From an uncultured Hungatella sp. (GTDB taxonomy: Bacteria > Bacillota > Clostridia > Lachnospirales > Lachnospiraceae), in contig CAMTAF010000001.1 in NCBI GenBank assembly GCA_947066955.1, positions 55,575 to 119,574 on the forward strand: a DNA stretch of 64,000 bases, written 5' to 3'. The position numbers were made by a program, and so were the translations under genes. How positions within the stretch are numbered: the stretch's first letter is position 1; each line of letters opens with the position of its first letter. Shown in pieces: positions 58,097 to 64,000 of the stretch. The notes below the pieces were generated by a model. That model was not told the DNA's origin. It did not search any database and worked only from the letters and a program-made list of their open reading frames with translations.

Positions 58097-59482
58097 TCAC
58101 CCTCCAAGGAGATTTTCCCCCACTTTTACAATGTCTCCAGCCCCCATAGTTATCAACAGATCACCGTGAACACAATTTTCTAAAATAAATTTTTCTATCT
58201 CGTCAAATGTGGAAAAGTAGTGGGCCTGTGTGCCCTTTTGCCGGATCCTCTCTGCGATGTCTAAGGAGCTGATCCCCAGATCATCTGTCTCCCTGGCCGC
58301 GTAGATGTCCGCCAGGATCACCTCGTCGGCTGCCGACAGGCTCTCCGCGAACTGATCCAGGAAGGCTTTTGTCCTGGTGTAGGTGTGGGGCTGGAACACG
58401 CACCACAGCTTTCTGTGGGGATAATTTTTCGCCGTGGCCAGGGTGGCCGCGATCTCCCTGGGGTGATGGGCATAGTCGTCGATAATGGTGACGCCGCCGA
58501 TCTCCCCTTTCTTCTCAAACCTCCGGTTGGTCCCTATAAAATGCTCCAGGCCTTCCTTGATATCTTTCATGTCCACCCCAAGCTCCCGGCACAGGGCGAT
58601 AGCGGCCAGGGCGTTGTACACATTGTGCTCCCCCGGAACTCCCAGGGTGATAACCTCCGCCTTCTCCCCGCGGATCATCAGGTCAAAGGTATCTCTGGCG
58701 TATTCGTCATACACAATATGCCCGGCGCTGTAATCACTCCCGGCACTTTTCCCCACAGTCACCACCCGGCACTCAAGGCCGTCCGTGATCTCCTCATAGT
58801 TTTCAATGTCGCTGTTGATCACCAGCACCCCGTCTTTTGGAAGGAGTTTGGCGAAACGATGGAAGGAGCGGCGGATATCGTCAATATCCTTAAAGAAATC
58901 CAGATGATCCTCCTCAATGTTTAAGATCACCTCCATGTTTGGGCAGAAGGACAAAAAGCTGTTGGTGTACTCGCAGGCCTCTGTCACAAACAGCTCAGAC
59001 CCGCCCACCCGGATATTGCCGCCAATGGAATTCAGGATCCCGCCTACGGATATGGTAGGATCCCTGTGGGCAGTTAAAAGGATCTCCGTGACCATGGAAG
59101 TGGTGGTGGTTTTCCCGTGGGTGCCGGCGATCCCTGCGGCGTATTTGTAATTCTTCATCATCTGGCCCAGAAGCTGTGCCCGGCTCAGCATAGGGAGGCC
59201 TTTCGATGCCGCCCTGGCATACTCCGGGTTATCCGGGTGCACGGCCGCCGTATATACCGCCACGTCCATATTGTCCGTAATATTGTCCGCCCTCTGGCTG
59301 TAAAAGATCCGGGCGCCCTTTGCCTCCAGATGGTCGGTGAGCCCTGACCTCTGGGAATCAGAGCCTGATACCTGAAAGCCCTCTTCCATGAGGATCTCCG
59401 CCAGTCCGCTCATGCTGATCCCGCCGATTCCGATAAAATGCACATGGCATGGTTTATGAAAGTCTATCTGATACATACTCAT
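58097..59482 (-). CDS. murC: UDP-N-acetylmuramate--L-alanine ligase
   Basis: A 461-residue Mur ligase. The N-terminal domain binds UDP-MurNAc (VHFIGIGGISMSGLAEIL), the central ATPase has GTHGKTTTTSMV and the Mg-binding region around NIEEDHLDFF, and the C-terminal domain has DDYAHHPREIAATLA. It adds L-Ala to UDP-MurNAc in peptidoglycan synthesis. Length is typical for MurC. It heads the minus-strand group murC, dnaD, dnaC-like, prs. Confidence 0.96.
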   Translation of the reverse strand: MSMYQIDFHKPCHVHFIGIGGISMSGLAEILMEEGFQVSGSDSQRSGLTDHLEAKGARIFYSQRADNITDNMDVAVYTAAVHPDNPEYARAASKGLPMLSRAQLLGQMMKNYKYAAGIAGTHGKTTTTSMVTEILLTAHRDPTISVGGILNSIGGNIRVGGSELFVTEACEYTNSFLSFCPNMEVILNIEEDHLDFFKDIDDIRRSFHRFAKLLPKDGVLVINSDIENYEEITDGLECRVVTVGKSAGSDYSAGHIVYDEYARDTFDLMIRGEKAEVITLGVPGEHNVYNALAAIALCRELGVDMKDIKEGLEHFIGTNRRFEKKGEIGGVTIIDDYAHHPREIAATLATAKNYPHRKLWCVFQPHTYTRTKAFLDQFAESLSAADEVILADIYAARETDDLGISSLDIAERIRQKGTQAHYFSTFDEIEKFILENCVHGDLLITMGAGDIVKVGENLLGG

Positions 59483-59540
59483 TTCCGCCTTTTCTTATTC
59501 TAAGAACCCTGCCTTTGACAGAGCTTCTTTCTTATTATAA

Positions 59541-59577
59541 TAAAAAAAGGTGAGAAAATCTACTGATTCTCTCACCT
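59541..59577 (-). terminator. Terminator of the binding-protein gene
   Basis: AAGGTGAGA (59546-59554) pairs with TCTCACCTT (59569-59577). On the minus strand a run of seven T (59541-59547) follows the stem. It lies ten bases after the stop of the sugar-binding gene. Confidence 0.82.
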
Positions 59578-59586
59578 TCTTTTCTG

Positions 59587-60885
59587 TCAGTCTTCCTCTG
59601 CCAGAATCTCGTTCATGTCCCTGGTTATATTGGCGCAGGCCTCATCCATGGTAATGTTCCCATTCCATGCCTCTTTTAAGTCCTCGGAAATCTTATTCTC
59701 CCAAGTTACCGTGGAACTGCTGTAAGGGCGGAACTCCACATCCTGGCGCATGTCTAAGTAGGGCTGGAGGTCGAACACATCCGTGTTGCTTTTCCATCCG
59801 TCCGACACCCCTTCATAGGCTGACATGGATACTCCTAACTGCGCCTGTCTGGTCTGCCCCTCCTTTGAGCCGAACCATTCCACCAGCTGCCATGCCCCCT
59901 GGGGATTCTCGGTTTTAGCGCTTATTGCCCATCCCAGGCCGTTGTAAATCGATACCCTTCTGCCTGTCTGGGCATCTTTCGGAAGAACTGCCACAGCGCA
60001 GTTGGCCACGATATATTCATTGTTTTTCATGGGCGCTACCATCCATGAGCCCAGGGGAAGCATGGCGATCTTGCCTGAGCCGAAGAGCACATCGTTGGCG
60101 TTTTCCGCCATGGTGGAGGCCGGGGGCATCCCGTTTTTCACCAGCTTGTCCACATATTCCATAGCCCTGACTGTTGCCGGGTTGTCGAAGCCGGAAGATT
60201 TTTTGTCCTGGCTGATGACATTTCCTCCCATGGAATACACTACATTCATCCATCCGTCCTGGTTGTTGGTGGGGCTCATGGCTGTCCCATACTGTTTTCC
60301 GTCTCCGCTGGTCAGGGCCACCGCAGCCTCATAGTAATCATCCCATGTCCAGCTCTCGTCCGGAAAAGAGATTCCCGCCTCTTCAAACAACGTCTTGTTA
60401 TACCAAAGAGCGATGGTGTCCACATCTTTCGGTATGGCGTACACCTTACCGTCATATTGATACAGTTCCTTGATCTCCTCCGGAAATTTGTCCATCTCTA
60501 TGCTCTCGCTGGAGGCAATCCGGTCTGTCAGGTCCAGAAGAATATCATTTTTCATGTAGCGCTCCGCTTCATTGGAGTGCATCCAAAATACATCCGGAAG
60601 GTCGCCGCCTGATGCCCCTGCCTCCAAAAGGGTCCAGTACTGATCCCATGTGACCACCTGAATCTGCGCCTCCACGCCTGTAGCAGCCGTAAAGTCTTCG
60701 ATAATCTGATCCAGCCCTTCCTTTTGTCCGGAATCCCAGATCGCCACTGTCAGCGCTTTCTGGTTCCCCCCTTCTGAAAATTTTCCGGCATCTGTTCCCC
60801 GACTGTCTGCTGAATCGGAACAACCGCAGATTCCAAATGCCGCTGCCCCTAAAATGATTCCCGCCACTGTCATCTTACCCTTCAT
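59587..60885 (-). CDS. Sugar ABC transporter solute-binding lipoprotein, orphan
   Basis: A 432-residue SBP_bac_1 lipoprotein with lipobox FGICGCS. Typical segments are VTWDQYWTLLEAGASGGDLP, DVFWMHSNEAERYMKNDI and WYNKTLFEEAGISFPDESW. It captures an oligosaccharide outside the cell. No permease or ATPase gene accompanies it: a terminator and murC follow, so it must use permeases elsewhere or be a stand-alone sensor partner. The divergent AraC genes are the likely regulators. AAGGAGGAGC precedes the ATG. Confidence 0.92.
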   Translation of the reverse strand: MKGKMTVAGIILGAAAFGICGCSDSADSRGTDAGKFSEGGNQKALTVAIWDSGQKEGLDQIIEDFTAATGVEAQIQVVTWDQYWTLLEAGASGGDLPDVFWMHSNEAERYMKNDILLDLTDRIASSESIEMDKFPEEIKELYQYDGKVYAIPKDVDTIALWYNKTLFEEAGISFPDESWTWDDYYEAAVALTSGDGKQYGTAMSPTNNQDGWMNVVYSMGGNVISQDKKSSGFDNPATVRAMEYVDKLVKNGMPPASTMAENANDVLFGSGKIAMLPLGSWMVAPMKNNEYIVANCAVAVLPKDAQTGRRVSIYNGLGWAISAKTENPQGAWQLVEWFGSKEGQTRQAQLGVSMSAYEGVSDGWKSNTDVFDLQPYLDMRQDVEFRPYSSSTVTWENKISEDLKEAWNGNITMDEACANITRDMNEILAEED

Positions 60886-61054
60886 GTTCTTGCTCCTCCT
60901 TGCCTCTTGCAGGCTCTTTCTTTTGGCTATATTATATGGCTTAAAACCGGAGGCTGGGAGAGGCGAATGTAATTCCTCTCCGTCAAAATGTGGTATTACT
61001 TGCTTTTTGTGGGACCTTTATGTTATATTTTCTATATAGGGGAGGGAAAATGTT

Positions 61055-61957
61055 ATGGAACACGCTGATGTGGCGCTTCCGGCTGTACCGGTTTTTCAGG
61101 ATCTGTACCTGTGTACTGCCGGAAGGTCCGTATGTTGTCCCGGCCACAGCTTTGGGCCGGATGTAAGACTTAACTACCTGATCCACTATATTCTTTCCGG
61201 AAAAGGGATTTTTGAGACAGACCAGGTCCGGTACCGCCTGGGACAGGGACAAGGCTTTCTTATTGAGCCTGGTCAGACCACCCGCTACCAAGCCGATGAA
61301 AAGGAGCCGTGGACTTACATCTGGGTGGGATTTAACGGGACGCTTGCCCCGGCTCTTCTTGCGGCCCTGGGGCTGGGACGAAAATCCCCCATATTTTCCT
61401 CGGCGGCGGCGAGAGAACTGACCCAGATCACGGATCGACTGCTGTTTCTGGCAACCTCCGGAATCCAGCTTTCTCTAAATCAGCAGTCCTGTCTCCTGAC
61501 ATTTTTCCGTGTCCTGGCAGCCCGGGATTCTCTTGCTCCGGAGATCTCAGTGCCGGACACCAAAGCTAACTACCACATGGAGAAAGCCCTGGCCTATATC
61601 CGGGACAATTACGCTCTACCTATCCGGGTAAGCGATGTGGCAGACTATCTGGGAATCAGCCGTTTTCATCTGCGCAGCCTTTTTATGGACATGGTAAAAC
61701 AGACGCCGCAGCAATACATGGCCGGATTCCGCCTGGGGCGGGCCAGAGAGTTTCTCACCACCACTGATTACCCTGTGCGCCAGATCGCCCAACTGTGCGG
61801 CTACTCCAACCCCGACGTGTTCTCCAAGGCTTTTAAAAGGAAATACTTAGCTTCCCCATCCTGGTACCGACAGTACGCCCTCGATCATCCAGGGGAGAAT
61901 CCCTCTGAATCTCTAAGGCTCGCCCACCCTCAAGGAGATGCCCATGAAGGAGACTAA
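61055..61957 (+). CDS. AraC-family transcriptional regulator
   Basis: A 300-residue regulator. A cupin sensor (LNYLIHYILSGKGIFETDQV, GQGFLIEPGQTTRYQADE) precedes two helix-turn-helix motifs (VSDVADYLGISRFHLRSLFM, IAQLCGYSNPDVFSKAFKRK). GGGGAGGG precedes the ATG. It is divergent from the orphan sugar-binding protein gene and overlaps the next AraC gene by 14 bases, so both are made from one transcript. Confidence 0.9.
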   Translation: MEHADVALPAVPVFQDLYLCTAGRSVCCPGHSFGPDVRLNYLIHYILSGKGIFETDQVRYRLGQGQGFLIEPGQTTRYQADEKEPWTYIWVGFNGTLAPALLAALGLGRKSPIFSSAAARELTQITDRLLFLATSGIQLSLNQQSCLLTFFRVLAARDSLAPEISVPDTKANYHMEKALAYIRDNYALPIRVSDVADYLGISRFHLRSLFMDMVKQTPQQYMAGFRLGRAREFLTTTDYPVRQIAQLCGYSNPDVFSKAFKRKYLASPSWYRQYALDHPGENPSESLRLAHPQGDAHEGD

Positions 61958-62783
61958 ACCAATCTATTTCCGTAACCCGTTTTTTACAGGTTTATACCTG
62001 CATTTTTTCAGCCGCATCCAGACCGCGGACAGTCAGGCTTATGCCCCTTCTCCTTCCTGTTTCACTGTCTGCGTTCTCTTCTCAGGCAGGGGGAACTTTC
62101 AGGTTAACGGCGCTGACTTTTGTCTTGTGCCCGGCCAGGGTCTCCTTGTACCTTGCGCCAGCCCTTTCGTCTGCCGCCCTGCACCTGGCGAAACCATGGA
62201 TTATGCCCGCATGGGATTTGCCGGGGAGGAGACCGGCCAGGTCTTCTCTTCCCTGGGAATTTTTCACGGTGAGGCCTCCCTCTTTCAAACAGACTGCAGG
62301 CAGATGGAGGTTCTCATAAGACAGCTTCCTGCAGGCTCCTCCCTTGAACAAACCCTGGAACGTCAGGCTGTGGTCTGCCAGATCCTGGCGGCTCTTGGGG
62401 CGAACGCCCTGTTAAAACCAGGTGACAGCCGCCGGTCCGGATTAAACTCCTATGTATCCCGGGCCATAGAATACATTATTTATCACTACCAGGAACCTGT
62501 GTCTGTCCGCCAATTGGCCAATGATCTGGGGATTACCCGCAACTATCTGTTTTCCCTGTTCAAAGAAGAGCTGGGCTGTTCTCCCCGCCAATATCTTATG
62601 TGCTTCCGGATGGAACAAGCCCTGATTCTGTTATGCCAGACAGAATATTCCGCAGAGGATATCGCCCTCTCCTGCGGATACGAAGACCCTGTTGTTTTCT
62701 CCAGAGCCTTTAAAAAGTATTATGGGATGTCTCCTGCTGCCTGCAGAAAATCACTGCCATTCCCAGGAGCCTGTGGAACGTAA
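61944..62783 (+). CDS. AraC-family transcriptional regulator
   Basis: A 279-residue regulator with the same cupin plus double helix-turn-helix layout as the gene before it (VCVLFSGRGNFQVNGADF, VRQLANDLGITRNYLFSLFK, DIALSCGYEDPVVFSRAFKK). It starts inside the upstream AraC gene, with AAGGAGATG seven bases ahead of the ATG. Sequence between the two is clearly divergent, so this is an old duplication or independent recruitment. The M20 hydrolase gene follows after 40 bases. Confidence 0.9.
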   Translation: MKETKPIYFRNPFFTGLYLHFFSRIQTADSQAYAPSPSCFTVCVLFSGRGNFQVNGADFCLVPGQGLLVPCASPFVCRPAPGETMDYARMGFAGEETGQVFSSLGIFHGEASLFQTDCRQMEVLIRQLPAGSSLEQTLERQAVVCQILAALGANALLKPGDSRRSGLNSYVSRAIEYIIYHYQEPVSVRQLANDLGITRNYLFSLFKEELGCSPRQYLMCFRMEQALILLCQTEYSAEDIALSCGYEDPVVFSRAFKKYYGMSPAACRKSLPFPGACGT

Positions 62784-62823
62784 CCGTATAACAGTATTGA
62801 AGATGAAAAGGAGGACCACTGCC

Positions 62824-63999
62824 ATGAAAGAATTTGTGAAAAATCTAACCAGAGACTATACAGACCTGCTGCTGAAACATTTTCATCATCTCCACTCCCA
62901 CCCGGAGCTGTCCTTTGAGGAGTACGAGACCAGCGCCTACATCAAAGAACAGCTGACGAGTCTGGGCATCCGCCTTCAGGATGGAATCCGCGGCACCAGC
63001 GCAGTCGGTATCCTGGAGAGCTCTGTTCCCGGGCCTGTCATCGCTTTCCGGGCAGACATGGACGCCCTCCCGATCCAGGAGGAGACAGAGCTTCCCTACA
63101 AGTCCGTGAACCCCGGGGTCATGCACGCCTGCGGCCACGACAGCCACGCGGCCGCCCTTCTGGCCTTTGCGGCCCTCCTGGCCGGACACCGGGAGCTTGT
63201 AAAAGGAACTGTAAAATTCATCTTCCAGTGCGCAGAGGAAAAACTTCCCGGCGGAGCCAAGGGACTGTGCGAGGACGGCGTCATGGATGACGTGGATGCC
63301 GTCTACGGGCTTCATTGTTCCGCCAACATGGCCATGGGAGAGATTGTCTCCAACATCGGGGCCGACTCTGCCTGCATAGGGGTATATGAAGTCACGGTCC
63401 AGGGCAAGGGCGGCCACGGAAGCGCCCCCCAGAACGCAGTGAATCCTGTCCCCGTGGCCTGCCTTGTGGCTTCCGCCATCAACCAGATCCTGGCGGAGAA
63501 AGCCAGCCCTTTGGAGAAAGCGGTTTTGACCGTATCCTACATACGGGGCGGCGAGTATCCCAACATCATCCCCTCGGAGGTGACCCTGGGCGGGAACTTG
63601 AGAACCTTCAGCAACGATCTTACAGACTCGCTGCTGAAACACCTGAACAAGATCTGCGAGGGAATCTGCGGCGCTTACGGATGCACCTGCCAGGTGACCA
63701 CCGCCATCGGCTATCCCTCCACCATAAACACGGAGGCCGAGACTCTCCTGGTCCGCCGGGCCGCGGAGGACATGGGCTATGCCTGGAAAACAGAAGAGCC
63801 GGGACTTGGAGGAGAGGATTTCAGCTACTACCTCCTCAAAAAGCCCGGCACCTTTTTCCATGTGGGGATGGCGGACCCGGACCTTGTTGACCAGGCCGCC
63901 CCCCACCACAACTGTAAATTTGAACTTGATCAGAGAGGGCTGGCTATTGCCCTGGAACTGGAGCTTGCCGTATATCTGAAAGCAGTGGCGGATTGTTAA
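62824..63999 (+). CDS. M20 family amidohydrolase (N-acyl-amino-acid hydrolase type)
   Basis: A 391-residue metallohydrolase of the M20D group. Metal ligands are in MHACGHDSHAAA, CAEEKLPGGAKG, GLHCSANM and HHNCKF; the dimerisation insert (KGGHGSAPQNAVNPV) is present. It should cleave an N-acyl amino acid or indole-conjugate-like amide in the cytoplasm. The ATG at 62824 has AAAAGGAGGACC ahead. It lies downstream of the two AraC genes, perhaps in one operon; whether it is linked to the binding protein is unclear. Confidence 0.93.
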   Translation: MKEFVKNLTRDYTDLLLKHFHHLHSHPELSFEEYETSAYIKEQLTSLGIRLQDGIRGTSAVGILESSVPGPVIAFRADMDALPIQEETELPYKSVNPGVMHACGHDSHAAALLAFAALLAGHRELVKGTVKFIFQCAEEKLPGGAKGLCEDGVMDDVDAVYGLHCSANMAMGEIVSNIGADSACIGVYEVTVQGKGGHGSAPQNAVNPVPVACLVASAINQILAEKASPLEKAVLTVSYIRGGEYPNIIPSEVTLGGNLRTFSNDLTDSLLKHLNKICEGICGAYGCTCQVTTAIGYPSTINTEAETLLVRRAAEDMGYAWKTEEPGLGGEDFSYYLLKKPGTFFHVGMADPDLVDQAAPHHNCKFELDQRGLAIALELELAVYLKAVADC

Positions 64000-64000
64000 A

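Overview
The window looks like chromosomal DNA of a gut anaerobe of the family Lachnospiraceae (Clostridium cluster XIVa; the Enterocloster/Hungatella/Lachnoclostridium type). This is inference from gene content: a murC - dnaD - dnaC-like - PRPP synthetase block, mutS2, many AraC regulators, sugar ABC transporters, a BspA-like leucine-rich surface protein and AGGAGG-type ribosome binding sites. No rRNA or tRNA gene and no CRISPR array was recognised.

Layout. 0-14.2 kb: small housekeeping and accessory enzymes, mostly on the minus strand. They include GNAT acetyltransferases, VOC proteins, a Nudix hydrolase, an HxlR regulator facing a radical SAM gene, a frameshifted AbiEi antitoxin, an AraC regulator, a D-2-hydroxyacid dehydrogenase with a FadR-type regulator and a decayed Fe-S protein gene, and an aldo/keto reductase. 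14.3-21.2 kb: a graveyard of mobile and defence genes. It holds IS66 and ISAs1 transposase scraps, a truncated HD-GYP gene, a frameshifted DUF1016 nuclease, a DinJ antitoxin with a truncated PIN toxin, a decayed serine recombinase, MerR/GNAT chimeras, a phage P27 small terminase fragment, an intact-looking higBA module with paired operators, and a CBASS-type CD-NTase that has lost its catalytic centre and runs into a phage HNH nuclease. 21.6-34 kb: core genes (rlmD, a YhaM-like RNase, a protease-dead HtrA-like protein, a Cof phosphatase, a secreted flavin reductase, mutS2 and a two-component system).

34-43.2 kb is a carbohydrate locus. A minus-strand ABC transporter (two permeases and a binding protein) and an AraC regulator lie divergent from a second AraC regulator translationally coupled to a GH31 glucosidase and followed by a GH13 oligo-1,6-glucosidase. 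This is likely uptake and intracellular hydrolysis of alpha-glucosides such as isomalto-oligosaccharides. 43.3-47.5 kb holds a transporter and a DUF6282 protein with a LysR-type box near -65. The probable LysR gene is separated from it by a PBECR4 gene that has a perfect consensus promoter and a long structured leader. 47.5-53.2 kb holds a 1671-residue surface protein with near-identical 357-bp tandem repeats and a divergent XRE regulator. 54-59.5 kb is the replication and cell-wall block, with four perfect DnaA boxes in two tandem pairs between murC and dnaD. The window ends with an orphan sugar-binding protein, two overlapping AraC genes and an M20 amidohydrolase.

The most unusual signals are: (1) a dispersed element of about 80 bp, always on the minus strand, that ends in a Shine-Dalgarno sequence, sits in front of the next gene, and in one case has inserted into a transporter gene with a 7-bp duplication; (2) the DnaA-box cluster; (3) the dead CD-NTase/HNH fusion; (4) the structured leader before the PBECR4 gene; (5) the recombinogenic repeats of the giant surface protein.
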